A DNA stretch of 64,000 nt from Welwitschia mirabilis (taxonomy: Eukaryota > Gnetophyta > Gnetopsida > Welwitschiales), in assembly GCA_051453625.1 (NCBI GenBank), contig JBOZIK010000001.1:229037726-229101725 (forward strand), given 5' to 3'. A program made the translations under genes and the position numbers. Shown here in pieces: positions 24,300 through 36,494 of this stretch. Position 1 is the first letter of the stretch, and the number at the start of each line of letters is the position of its first letter. Below the pieces are notes generated by a model. That model was not told the DNA's origin and did not search any database. It saw only the letters and a list, made by a program, of their open reading frames with translations.

Positions 24300-26399
24300 C
24301 TTTTTAAATATTAAATTTGGAATGCTAACATTAAAATAAAGATGTCAAGGGGAAGACTAAAATTTTTTGGTATCAAAGATTAGAATCAAAAGATTCTCAT
24401 AGAATATGAGTTAATCTATATATATAACCTTCTAACAACGATAAGGAAGACCTTCTAACACTAATAAGGATGACTCTTTGAGGAATAAGATAAATAAAAA
24501 ATAACAAGGACATTTTTCATGAATATGTTAGATGATACATTGGTCCATCTTAAGAAATAACATGCAACATATGAAAAGAGATGTTTTAATGAATTAGTGA
24601 AGCTAGATTTCACGACGTTGTCCAATCTCAAATTACAATACGATGAGAATGTCATTAGTCCAGGTATAAGATTGACCACAATTCTTAATGGCCTAAATGG
24701 CCAGGGTCATATTGGACCACTTAGAAATGTGAGATATAGATTATGAGGATGTGACTTACTTCATAGTATTGAAGAATACATTCAAATTACAAAATCTTAA
24801 AGAGTTCAAAGTTTTATTACCAAATTACAATAAGAAAGTTAAAATTAGAAAAAGAGATAGTGATAACCATAGATTTAAAATGGATGACATTCCGTTAATA
24901 AAGCTAGACATGTAGCCCTTTCTTCAATCTAAATTGTCTTTAAGTAAGCTTACATTTTTAGGTGACATTTTGAGAAATTTGGTGACATGTTACTTATCAT
25001 AATGTTGATAACATTTTGCCAATATTTTTAACAACATCTTTGACATCGTCAAAAAAGTCACATTTACAATTATGATTAAAAACAAAAAATAAAACATAGA
25101 AAATGGGTTTAAACGCTCCCTTTTTTCTAGCATTAACTTCTCTTTTCTACAATGAGTTCTCATCTTTCATATTGTGTCCAAATCTTTTTTTAATTTTTTT
25201 AGGAAAATGGTAAATTATATTATAAGCCAAAAAACCAACAAATAAAGAGTTACATTACTTAGAAGCTATTCTTTTAGGCATGATAGTAATCATGTTGGGA
25301 TTCAAAGGTTCATACATTTGCATCAAGTCTAGTTAAACTATTTTCCCAATTCCAATGAGAAGGGGGTCTAGACTAGCATAACCTAAAGTATTTACGACAA
25401 ATCTATAACCATTTGGACCATACTTTGAGGAGCAATAAAAGTGGTTTAATTGGTTCTTCATTTAGATCTTCATTGAATTCTTCATTTGCACCATGCTGCT
25501 CAATCTATTCTTTACTTATAGCCTATTGTTCGACCTCTAGTTTCTCTTCTACACTAACATCTACAGGTACATCATTAGTGCATCAAGTGGGCATGGGAAG
25601 GTCACACTCTTCATCACTCTCTGTGTATTTAGGAGGATTCCACTAGCTCATACAGAATGTCTTGCCAAGGAAGAAGGCCTACATCAATTTAAAGTTTTTT
25701 TAAATAGAGAAGCCAAAAAAGACCTTCGTGGCTTACTTTTCCACTTTCAAGAGAATAGCATAAAGAATCTAAAAGAAAAAGGGGGATTTTTCTGGAACTC
25801 ATCTAACATGGCCACCAAAAAATGAAAATTAAGCTCATTGTTTTTTTCAAAAATGCCCCTTTAACATGAAGTATATCATTAGAAGTAAATCCAAATACCA
25901 AAATGATAGGGAAGATCTTTCCTCCTTTAGCTACCACCTCTTTTCTTAAGAGGTTCTCCAATGAGTTGCTCGAACCGAAGGGATAATGAAACCTTTTGAA
26001 TCTCCTCTCTTTAGTTCGATCCCATGCGGCGCTATTCAAATAGCATTACTAATAAAAGAAATGTCAACATAAATAATCATGTTACCTATGTTGGAGGATT
26101 TGTCATTCCAGTTCTTCAAAAACCATTTTGAGAGATCTGGATTATGCCCTCTTAAACTCAACACATATGAAGCTCCTATAGTAGCTTTGAATGCTTACCA
26201 CATCTATTTTTCATTGATTAGAGCATCATGTTTTACAGATTTAGTGCACAGAGCCTTTACCATGTCATCTATAGTATTCACTGTGTACTATGGGCACAGT
26301 ACAAATGCTCTTTGCTATACATTTAGTCTGTTTGCAGGAGTAGTTTCAAAAAATAGCCACATGCTATTTTTAAAACTTTAAACTTCAATTAGTTTTGCA
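24300..26399. other. unassigned region with minus-strand coding-like scraps
   Basis: No family recognised. On the minus strand two stretches look more protein-like than their surroundings: 25803-26039, open for 78 codons, containing FHYPFGSSNSLENLLRKE; and 25413-25646, which on the minus strand gives an acidic ESDEECDLPMP...EEFNEDLNEEPIK stretch with stops. They may be the two ends of one decayed transposon ORF. The plus-strand frame 25413-25646 is a shadow. Confidence 0.4.
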
Positions 26400-27424
26400 A
26401 TCTTCTTTATAATTTTGAATGCAACTTGGAAAAAGAGGGAACTTCATTTTGAAATATTATTTTATACCTATGTTTTCAAAGAAGCCATGATCTAATAATA
26501 ATAGCATTATCATTTGTAAATTAATAAAAACTATCAAGACTAAAGTTCTTAGGAGGATTAACTTAAAGCAAGGACTAAGGATTTGGATGAAGAAGCAATG
26601 GAAAAAGAGATGGAGTTTAGCTTCATTATCTTCATGACATAAAGGACAATCTCAATAAACTTTAAATTCCTTTGGATAAGCTTGTCTTCAATGGAAATAC
26701 ATTATTTTATCATGTACCACAAAGAAATTTTAATTCTTTCTAGTATTTTGAGTTTCTATAGTTCTTATCACTTACTATTATAAACAAATAAGGTATCATA
26801 CATCTTTGCAATACTGATTTTACCATTATGAATTGACAATACTTGATCTTAATTTTAACTATTTAACAACTAAGGCCAAATGATTTTGATGTATTTTTTC
26901 ATATGTCCCTAATAAATAGAACACCTATCTTTGTTCTAGTAGCCTTTCTTAAATAAGTGGATACATGGAATATTGTCATCTATGTACACTTCACAATAAT
27001 GCTTACTTAGAATACATTGGTTAACATCTTTGATTTTCCTAACTCTAAGAACTTTTTCTTTCTTTGGTATGGATATTTCATCAAAGGTAATGAGGTAAAG
27101 CTATTTGTAAAATTTCCCTGTTGACCATATAAAATCTTAGATGATGTTATCAGGGAGATTTGCAAGTTTGATGGATATGGGAATGCAACTAATAGGATGA
27201 ACTATCATGCTTATTAAAAATGATTTAACTACAAGAAGCTTACTAGAAGTTGAAAGAAAGATAGCATCGTATTATTCTTCTTATGATGGAATTTTAAATG
27301 CTAACATCAAGCTAATTAATGTCCAATGAGAGGCCTAGGTAAGAATCTAAGAAGATAGCTAATGAAATTACAGTGTTTTGGGAATATCATTTTTTTCTTT
27401 ATTCTAGAGGATGAATCAAAAGAT
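26400..27424 (-). pseudogene. LINE C-terminal RT and zf-RVT region (3' part of split LINE)
   Basis: Minus strand reads, right to left, a KLLVVKSFLISMIVHPISC stretch, NIIxDFIWSTGKF, ISIPKKEKVLRVRKIKDVN (family: DKVCxPKKEGGLGIRxL), and near 26640 the zinc motif CPLCHEDNEAKLHLFFHC with all four ligands. This is the end of a plant LINE ORF2, which makes cDNA at the target site. It stops abruptly at 27424, where the Sirevirus-like LTR begins, and its upstream half continues at 36495-36939. Confidence 0.82.
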
Positions 27425-28665
27425 TGTTAAGTTATACTTTGCTAAGTTAATGTTAAACTAACATTTTCTGGTATAGCAAAATGTGTTGTATTCCTTGCAG
27501 AAAATATTAATCCTTACATGTCAGAAGTAGCAAAAATTTATCATTAGTCATGCTTAAACCTAATNNNNNNNNNNNNNNNNNNNNNNNNNNNNNNNNNNNT
27601 AAGGAGTTAACCCCACTTATACCAAGGAGTGTCAAAACCAGATTATGAGGGGTCACCAGATTCCTAAGGAGCTGACCAAACCTATACAATATTATATCAA
27701 TTCTTTTCATCAATAGATTAACCAAATTCCTAAGGGGTCAATCGGATCCAGGCTAAACATGTATTCAACCCTTTGTCATCAAGGGATCAACTAGATTCTA
27801 GAGGGGTTGACTGGACTTGGGCTAAAATTGTTATCCACCATTCTTTATATGAGGTCAATTAGACTAAAATGTAATTGACGGATCTAGACGTTATGTGATT
27901 TACTAGATCTTAGATAGGGTCAACTAAACATGGAGACATAAAGAACTCAGCTTGATCAGAAGAAGATGGGGTTAACCGACTTCAGTGATGGCACTCAATG
28001 GAGTCAACAGGATATTTCGAGGGGTCAACGAGTCATGATAGAAATGGGATTTTTCTAGCCATTGTCTTCTTGTTTTTATCCATTGGCGAATTAGATCTAC
28101 TTGTAAAATGCTAAAATGTATCTCTTATATATTTTTCAGCCATCAAAATCATTAAAGCTCTTCAATCTGACCAAAAAAATTGAACTAGCATCTTTTGATT
28201 ATCAGTTCTTTGGTCAATCAGTTTGCACCGTACGTACTTGGATTTGTGATATTATTCTAAAACAGTGTAGTACTATCATTGTTGTACTTGAGATTTGGTG
28301 AATCCTATTCCCTATGACACATCAATAACACTGAAAGAAAGATTAAGACTGAGCCTCTAAAAAGTCTGATTGTAAAAGGTTACAAGTGAACTCGAGATAC
28401 CTGGAAAGTGAATAACAAAGTTCTAGATTAGTCTTAGGTAGAAGCTAATTGCTGAGAGTGGAGTAAGGGGTTTCCTAAACTACTATAAATTGTGTGTTTG
28501 TCAATCTCCATTGGCATTTTTTATTTTCAGTTATTTTTCTTTTAAATCAATTTTTTGGTATTTCATATGCAGAATATTTTAGTATCAAATACTTTGTGGA
28601 TATAACTTTTGAATTTATTTTTTTTAATAGTGTTTAATACACCCTCTAGGGTTCTACTTTCTACA
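27425..28665 (+). repeat. 5' LTR of Sirevirus-like copia element
   Basis: Begins TGTTAAG and ends TACA two bases before the PBS. It pairs with 35254 to about 36494: shared blocks include AACTAACATTTTCT, AAAATATTAATCCTT and CCACTATAAATTGTG-like end sequence. An internal 450-bp zone (27600-28050) consists of degenerate repeats of a GGGGTCAACYAGATTCC-type unit. A 35-N gap lies at 27565-27599. Confidence 0.9.
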
Positions 28666-28667
28666 TT

Positions 28668-28679
28668 TGGTATCAAAGC
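28668..28679 (+). other. copia primer-binding site
   Basis: TGGTATCAAAGC, one G-to-A change from the canonical TGGTATCAGAGC complementary to initiator Met tRNA, two bases after the LTR end. Confidence 0.9.
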
Positions 28680-28747
28680 AAGATTAAGTTATTGGTAGAT
28701 CCTACCAAATCTAAACTTCTAAATCCTAATTATAAGTAATCCTACTA

Positions 28748-30250
28748 ATGGCCTCTCTACTAGAAGATCATCCATGTTTAATGGGATAAACTATGCTTAC
28801 TAGAAGGCCATATGAAAATCTTCCTTAGATTCTTAGATGTAGACATAGAGGAGGCAATCTACAATGAATATGTTGTGCCCATAGTATCCAAAACAGATAG
28901 TAATGGAATCACCATAGTGGTAGAAAAATCTCGAGACCAATGAACCCCTCTCGATAAAGCTAAGACTACCCTAGATGCCCGTGCTCTTAATGATATTTTC
29001 TATGTATTATGTATAGATAAATTCAAGAGGATTATAAACTGTGAACATGCCAAGAAAGCTTGGAATATTCTTGAAATAGCACACAAAGGAACATCCACTA
29101 TAAAGCAGGGAAAGCTACAAATGCTTATTTCCAAGTTTGAATATATTCGCATGAAATAAGAAGAGACTCTGCAAGATTTCCTTGCTAGACTAATAAACAT
29201 AGTAAGCTCTATGGCAAGTCTAGGTAAGAAAATGAATGAAGGAAAGGTTATATGAAAAGTTCTGAGATCTCTCCCAAAACTCTTTGAGCCAAAGGTCAAA
29301 GCCATTGAGGAAAGCAAGAACATCGATTAAGTAATACTAGAGGAACTTCAAGGTAATCTGCAAACTTATGAGATAAAATTTTATAAAGATGAAAAGAAAA
29401 GTCTTATATTGAAAAGTATGCATGAAGAGTTTATATTTGAAAAATTAGATAAAGACTTTGATAAACCTGAGATTGCTTTTTTGACAAGGAGATTTAAAAA
29501 ATTCTCACACAGAAGAAAGAGAAGAAGTGAACCAAGCAAGGGATTAAATAGTGGCATTCCAAACTAAGAAGAGATCTAGAAAAAGAAAAGAAGATCCAAT
29601 GCTATACATGTAAGGAATAGGGACTTGTTGCAAATGAATGTTCAAATAATAAAAGAGATCAGAGGAAATCCAAGACATCATCCTTCATTGCCACCTAGGA
29701 TAATGTAGATGAAGAAGATGATAGTATCTTAAGCCAAGAGTCAGATTACGATGAAAAAATTTCCTTCATGTAATAGTCCCTTTCATAAAAACATGCCTTA
29801 CTCAATAGAACCAGATGATCAAGATCTTATTGAAGAAGATCAAAAGGAGCTAGAAGATACTTATTAAAAGCTTTATTCAGAATATGAAAAATTAGCAAAA
29901 TAAACCAATGAACTAAATAAGATAGTGAAGGCTCTAAACAAGGAAAAGGAAGAGTTGGAGATAAAGTATAGAATGGTTCAAATAGAAAACTCCAAGCTAA
30001 CCCATGAAGTAAAAAGATTTTCTCACTTTGTAAATGAATCAAATAGTTTAAGTAAATTGGAATAAATGCTTGGAATACAAAGAATAGTTCATAACAAGAA
30101 AGGTATTAGATTCATCTCTTAAAAATCATGTAATTAGTTGAATAAGATAACATGGTAAAATAACTCTATATCAAAAATTACATGTCATTTTTATGAAAAG
30201 ATAGGTCATTCAAAATTATTTTGCAATGCTAGAAGGTTAATGCTCTTTTC
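28748..30250 (+). pseudogene. gag of Sirevirus-like copia element
   Basis: ATG 28748 is the likely start, followed by MFNGINYAY-stop-KA (Trp to stop). Further on come DARALNDIFYVL, INCEHAKKAWNILEIAHKGT and MLISKFEYIRMK, typical of copia gag. A first zinc knuckle near 29600-29641 reads CYTCKE-stop-GLVANEC, with its His changed to Leu. After it lies a Glu/Lys-rich stretch at 29860-30060 (ELNKIVKALNKEKEELEIKY) likely to form a coiled coil. A second knuckle near 30183-30224, CHFYEKIGHSKLFC, has one Cys changed to Tyr. Several in-frame stops mean no intact gag is made. The minus-strand frames at 29000-29323 and 29827-30042 are shadows. Confidence 0.85.
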
Positions 30251-30379
30251 AAATTTTTTTAGTACTTTTCCGTTTAAATTCATCCCAAAGGGATGTGTAC
30301 CACAATAGTCTAAATGGACTAAGTGGGTGAGGGCTAATAATTTGAGAAGTTTATTGATCCAAATAGCTTTTAAAGTATC

Positions 30380-30755
30380 AAATAGAACTTTCTAATACTT
30401 TCATAGTGATTATTCGTGACACATGATAGGTGAAAAATCAAGATTCTAACATTTGAATGACTTTGATGGAGGAGAAGTAATTTTTGATGACAACAAAAAA
30501 GCAAAAATTGAAGGAATTGAAAGCATAGATGGAGGTAACATATCTAAAATTAATGAAGTTTTATATATAAATGGGTTTAAACATAATTTGTTGAGTATGA
30601 GTCAGATTTGTGACAAAGATCATAAAGTTATTTTTAATAGTAAAAAATGTGAAGTTAGACATGGTAAAACAAATGATGTTTTTCTTAAAGCAAATAGAAT
30701 AGATAATGTTTATAGCATTTATCAGTCTTTATCTGCTTTTTATTTTTTAATATAA
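30380..30755 (+). pseudogene. protease / GAG-pre-integrase fragment
   Basis: The protease active-site stretch near 30410-30440 is degraded (HSDYS-stop-HMIGEKSRF where copia has DSGCSxHMTG). From 30453 there is an open 100-codon frame with LNDFDGGEVIFDDNKKAKIEG and INEVLYINGFKHNLLSMSQI, the linker between protease and integrase. It is the longest intact piece of this polyprotein; it cannot be a stand-alone gene. Confidence 0.85.
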
Positions 30756-31650
30756 GTCAAGAAGAATTATGGCACCAATGATTAGGACATGTAAACAATA
30801 ATCATCTCAAAACCATCATTAAAAAGTAGATTGTAAAAGAAATCCCCAAGATTAGTAATGAAAAACATCGGCTATGTGATTCTTGTCAAAAAGAAAAATA
30901 AGTCAGGACTTCTCATAAAAGTAAAAACCTAGTCTTCTCAACAATGCCACTTAAACTCATTTACATGAACTTGGTGAATCCTATTCAAACTAGAAGTCTA
31001 GAAGAAAAATGATATTTCTTGACTATGGTTAATGACTATTCTAGATTTACTTGGATTACATTCTTAGGAAACAAAGTTGAAACTTTTAAAAGTTTTGTTA
31101 AAATCTGTAATAAAATCTAAAATGAGAAAGAATACACTATCAAAAAAATTAGAAGTAATCATAGAAAAGAATTTAAAAATCATATTTTTCAAAAGTTTAG
31201 TATAGAGAATGGTATAGAACATCAACTCTCAGCCTCAAAAACTCCTCAACAAAATGGAATTGCAGAGAGGAAAAGGTTAGTCCTTCAAGAAATGATAAGA
31301 ACAATACTAAATGATAAGGAAGTTTCTAAAACATTTTGGGCTAAATTAGTAAGTACTGCATGCTACATTATCAACAGAGTCTATTTAAAACTAGGTATGG
31401 ATAAAACTCCCTATAAGCTTTAGAAAGAAAAAAAACCAAATATTTCATATTTTAAGATCTTTGGAAGTAAATGCTTTAACTTAAAAGATAGAAAACATTT
31501 GAGCAAATTTGAGTCCAAAGCTAATGAAGCAATCTTTTTAGAATTCTCAACTAGAAGTAGAGTCTATTGAGTTTTCAACAAATGAAGTTTAATAGTGGAA
31601 GAATCTATAAATGTTCAAATAGATAACTTTAAGCACCTCCATAGTAAAAG
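30756..31650 (+). pseudogene. integrase of Sirevirus-like copia element
   Basis: Zinc-binding HHCC region LGHVNNNHLKT...CDSCQKEK at 30780-30900, then the catalytic core: MVNDYSRFTW with Asp at 31033, IRSNHRKEF where the second catalytic Asp has become Asn (31157), and QQNGIAERKR with the Glu intact (31265). The C-terminal part reads FKIFGSKCFNLKDRKHLSKFE. Stops are at family Trp or Gln positions. The Asp-to-Asn change alone should abolish strand transfer. Confidence 0.88.
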
Positions 31651-31974
31651 AAGTAATAACTAAAAAGAAAGAAGAATCATCTCAAGAGGTTACTTTCAAA
31701 ACGTTCAAAGAGCTAAAGGATTATTCACTAGAGTCTATCAATGGATATGTAAGCTCAAAAATTCAAACAAGAATCTCTTAAAAATTTTTGTGCCCATATT
31801 TGTTATGTCTTTTAAATTGAACCCAAAAAGTTTGAAGAGGATTTCTTTGAGAATGGATGATGGCTATGCAAGATAAACTTCAACAATTAAAATAAATAAT
31901 GTTTGAAAACATGTAGAAAGATTAAAAGATTAAAATGTAATTAGAACAATATAAATCCTTAAAACAAGTGTGAT

Positions 31975-33330
31975 GAACAAAATAATGTGATTAAAAACAA
32001 GGCAAGATTAGTCACCCAAGGATACAAATGGATTGAAGGAATAGATGTAGGAGACACATTTACTCATATGACTAGACTATACAATATTAGAATGTTTCTC
32101 TCATATGTAGCCTTTAAAAAATTAAAGTTTTTTAGATGGATGTAAAAAGTGCTTTTCTAAATAGAACTCTCAATGAAAAAGTTTATGTGGAAGAAGCACA
32201 AGGTTTTATAGATCCACACAAACCAAACCATGTGTATAGACTTAAAAATGCTTTATATGCTTTAAAAGAAGCTTCAAGGGCTTGGTATGAAAAACTAGCA
32301 ACATTTCTTAATAAAAATGGTTACACTCATAAAGTTGTGGATAAAACTCTGTTTGTCAAAAATCTTAAAAAGATCTTTACCATCATTCAAATATATGTAT
32401 ATGACATAATTTTTGAAGACTTAAATTAATTTCTCTTAAAAGAATTTTCTAGTATTATAACAATACATTTTGAGATGAGTATGTTGGGTGAAATTTGCAT
32501 GTTTTTTGGTCTTCAAATCAAACAAACAAAATATGGGTTTTCATATCTCAATTCAAATGCTTAAGGGACTTGATTAAATGATTTAGACCAAAAAATGTAA
32601 AATCAACTAACAAATCTCTGTTAACTTCATATAAGATTAGTATTGATGAACATAGAAAGTCTGTGGACTAGAAACTTTATAGAAGCATAATAGGAAGTCT
32701 ATTGCATTTAACTGTAAGTAGACTTAACATAATGTTCAGTGTTGCCATTTATACTAGATATCAAGCTCAACCAAAGGAGTCATACCTTTAAGTTGTCAAA
32801 AGGATTATAAGATATATAATCAGCATAAGTGACTATGGACTATAGTATCCTACAAAAAGTTTCTTTGAGCTTATAGGTTTTAATGATACATACTAGATTG
32901 GTTATAAAGATGATTAAAAGAGAACCAATGGGAATTATTTTATTTTACAATCATTCTTGGTATTATGGGTAAATAAGAAATAAAACTCTATATTCCTTTC
33001 TACAATAGAAGTAGAATATATAGCTATAGGAAGTTTTTATACCCATCTTTTATGGTTGAAGGAAATGCTCAAATACTTTAGAGTAAATTTTGAATAGGTT
33101 CCAATCTTTTGTAATAATACTAGTATAATTAATATATCAAATAACCCTATTCAACATTTTTAAACTAAACATATTAAACTAAAACATCATTTTTTTAGAG
33201 ATTAAATAGAAAAGATAACATTTCTATGAATTTTGTAAGCATCGATAGATAACTAGCTAATATTTTTATAAAACACCTATACTTTGATAAATTTCTAAGA
33301 CTTTGTCATGAAATGAGTGTTGTCTTTCTA
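31975..33330 (+). pseudogene. reverse transcriptase-RNase H of Sirevirus-like copia element
   Basis: NKARLVTQGY near 31995, DTFTHMTRLYNIRMFLS, then the open frame 32136-32429 (97 codons): [49 protein letters not shown]. The catalytic YVDD box reads YVYD, residue 89 of that frame. RNase H follows: YRSIIGSLLHLTVSRLNIMF near 32690, STIEVEYIAIGSFYTHLLWL near 33005, TKHIKLKHHFFRD near 33165. The Gln before MDVKSAF is a stop. The high match to VYVEQPxGF...HVYRLxKALYGLKQ places it near Sireviruses. Confidence 0.9.
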
Positions 33331-33734
33331 TCTTTTGACCAAAAGTAGATTGATCAATTAAATATTGCATTTGATTGACTAGATCTAGAGCAAAAGTTGG
33401 GTTGACTGAATTTTATTTAGTCACTTGGTTTTTCCTAGGTCAGATCTGAATCCAATCAGGTCAATCAGACTGAAGTCCCAGTTGATTAGACCTAAAAGTT
33501 TTATGATCTGAATCTCATTGGATCAACTAGATAATAATCTAGTTAACCAAATTTATAGGATTATAGTATAGGTAATAGGCGATGGATCCAGTTTTTTTTC
33601 TTAAATTTGACTTGATTACCCCTCTTTATAAAATCTTGTGGAGCCTTCGCCTTCCTCATTCTTACCTGTTTACTTGTGTCTTTTAGATCTAGCTATTTTC
33701 TTTCATTTATCTTATCTTTAGAAGGTACCATATG

Positions 33735-34765
33735 CTTTCAAATAGTAAAGGGTCCCTCTAGAAGAGCTCGTTAGAAGAAGTCAGCTAGTAAAAATCTAGG
33801 TATTTTTACTCTAGAATGTCAGATGAGGCCCTAAATAAGTTTATTGAGAAGTTTGAGAAGAATCTTGTCTATTAAGAAAGGCCTATTACTTTTGGAAAAC
33901 TCATAGAGTTAAGGAACATGGTAAGCTTATTAAATTAACTTGACCTTTTTCTATTTAGCTTATCCTTTTCTTCCTTGTATGTTCTATTGTAATTCTTCAT
34001 TTGATGCTGATTCCTTTACCCTTACAATCCTTGTTTTGAGGAGAAGGATTCACGTTATTCCAAATCTAATATCCTCCCTCATAAATCTTCCTATAGGAGA
34101 TTATAAAGATTTTTGGCCCTTGCATGACTCCATTAAGGATAAGGTTGATATCACAAAGAAACTCTATGATAAACTCATTTAGTGAAAAACCACACTTTTC
34201 ACCTCCTACTTGACCCTAAAGTGTTATTTTTCCCATTTAGTTTTTACTTATAATTTTTTGCCTTTTGTAGGTCATCGTGGTAACAACTCTAACTATCATG
34301 CTTATCTATTGTATTTGGTAGGAACTATTCAATCCATTGATGCTCCTATCATTATTCTTAAAAATATGATCTCTTAATTAGAATATCAAAGAATCTAGTG
34401 CTCTTTCTTACTCTATTTTAATTGCAATATATGTCATTATTTTAGAGTCCAACTGCACTTCAAGCTAGAAAATTTTAACTCCTATGTCGTCCATTGGGTG
34501 TGTAACTCTGTCCTACCTGTACATTTCCTCTAGATATAAGAAATATTTCAAGTCTTATTCTATGAAGTAGACCTCTCCTGAAAAGCCTCTTTCATACCTT
34601 AAGAGGCTAGATTCTCATACTCAACACATGAAAGAGGCTCTCATTATAGTAGGATATAAGGTTGCAAATATTTCTGAGGAAGCCGATACCTCTACTCAAA
34701 AGGTGGCTAAAGAAGAATAAGAAGAAGAACCAGATTCTAAAGAAGAATCTAAGGAGGAAGAATAA
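33735..34765 (+). pseudogene. envelope-like / extra ORF region downstream of RNase H
   Basis: Between RNase H and the PPT lies about 1 kb of decayed coding sequence that copia elements outside the Sirevirus group usually lack. It reads ERPITFGKLIELRNM near 33880, then an open stretch at 33940-34182 with FYCNSSFDADSFTLTILVL and IPNLISSLINLPIGDY, and ends with an acidic Glu-rich tail near 34700-34765. This pattern fits the envelope-like or plant-transposon-protein ORF of Sireviruses and related elements. Stops and a Ser/Arg-rich start (SNSKGS near 33740) are visible. No fusion peptide or clear membrane anchor was identified, so the envelope label is by position only. Confidence 0.65.
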
Positions 34766-35240
34766 TAACAATTAGATTAAATTGTCATTATTTCTATTGT
34801 TTTTTAGTTATTCTAGTTTGTTCTTATTATTTTCCTTTTTTTCACCTTTATCATTAATGTCAACAAAGAAAAATAAAGTAGTTCTAAAATCAGTTATTAT
34901 CAGTTATTCTTAGCTGTAATTGTCAGTTGTTTTCTTATGAGTATCTTTCAATTATACTACTTAGAACTGATTAATAAAAATGCATTTGATATCATTTGTC
35001 TTATCTATTAATGCATATTATATTTTTCATGAACTATTCTTTTTGTCATATCTATTAATGCATATTGTATGTCTCATGAACTATACCTTCAATTTATTTA
35101 AGTGGCTCTTTTTGGAAAACCATTATAAGTGCATAATTTGGATAAATATGGTCATTAATTTTTTGCAAATATAATGGGCATTTTATGAGAGGGATTTTTT
35201 AAATTAACATTTTTAGATAAGTATAGTTTGTCATCAATGT

Positions 35241-35253
35241 CAAAGGGGAAGAT
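35241..35253 (+). other. polypurine tract
   Basis: CAAAGGGGAAGAT directly before the 3' LTR, the expected plus-strand priming site for a copia element. Confidence 0.88.
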
Positions 35254-36494
35254 TATTAAGTTATTATTTGTCAAGTTGATGTCAAACTAACATTTTCTAG
35301 TATAGCAAAATGTATTATATTCCTTGTAGAAAATATTAATCCTTGTAACTCAGAACAACAAATATTTATCATTAGTCATTTTTAAACTTGACAAGTTATA
35401 GTCCCTCAAAAGATTGATTATATTCCTAAGAGGTTGATCGCACTTGTACTAAGAAGTATCAAAACTAGATTATTGAGGGGTCAACTAGATTTCTGAGGGA
35501 TTGATTAGACCTATATAATATTTTATCAATTTTTTTAATCAAGGGATCAATCAGATTCCTAAGGAGTAGATGGATGTAGACTTAAAATGTATTCAATATT
35601 TTATAATCAAAGGATTAACCAAATTCCTTATGGGTCAATCAGGCTTAGGCTAAAATTTTTCTCCACCATTCTTCATATGGGGTTGACTAAATCAAAATGT
35701 GGTTGACTCGACTTGGATCTTATGTTGTCAACTAGATCCTAGATAGAGTTAATCAGACATGAAGATGTAAAGAACTCAGGTTAATAGGAAGAAGATGGAG
35801 TCAACTGACATTAATAACAACACTCAATGGGGTCGACTAGACATTTTGAGGGGTCAACCAGTTATAACAGAAATGGAATTTTTCTAGATGTTGCCTTCTT
35901 GTTCTTATCCATTATAGAATTAGATCTACTTATAAAACCCTAAAATGTATCTTCTATATATTCCTTAGCCATCAAAATCATTAAAGATCTTCGACCTAAC
36001 AAAAAAATAGAACTAGCATCTTTTGATTATTAGTCCTTTAGTAAATCAGTTTGCACTATATGTACTTGGATTTATGATCACATTTCCAAATAGTATAGTA
36101 CTATCATTGCTATACTTTAGATCTAGTAAAGCCTTGCATTATGACATACTATTGATACCAAAAAAAGCATTCTCTTAAAAGGTTGAGACTAAGCCTCTGA
36201 AAAATTCGATTGTAAAAGGCTACAGGTAAACCTAAGATACCTAGAAAGTGAGTAACAAAGATCTGGATCAATTTTGAATAGAATATAATTACCAAGAGTG
36301 GAGTAGAGAGTTTTATAAACCACTATAAATTGTGTATCTAGCAATCTCCATTGGTATTTTCTATTTTCACTTATTTTTCTTTCATATTATTTTTTAGTAT
36401 TTCATATACACGAATATTTTTAGTATTAAATACTTTATGGAGATATCTTTTGAATTTATTTTTTAAATCCTATTCACCTCTTCTCTAGGGTTAT
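35254..36494 (+). repeat. 3' LTR of Sirevirus-like copia element
   Basis: Starts TATTAAG (TG changed to TA) and matches the 5' LTR along its length, including the array of GGGGTCAACTAGATT-type units at 35400-35860 and the ACTATAAATTGTGT block near 36320. The right edge is approximate, because the last 20 bases have diverged from the 5' copy. Target-site duplication could not be called by eye. Confidence 0.85.

Noticed and set aside
24345-24400. TCAAGGGGAAGA followed by TTTTGGTATCAAAGA, looking like a copia PPT and PBS side by side
   Set aside because: PPT and PBS should be separated by an LTR and no LTR fits between or around them; a solo-LTR deletion scar is possible but cannot be shown.
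29000-29323. 107-codon minus-strand frame
   Set aside because: Shadow of copia gag on the plus strand.
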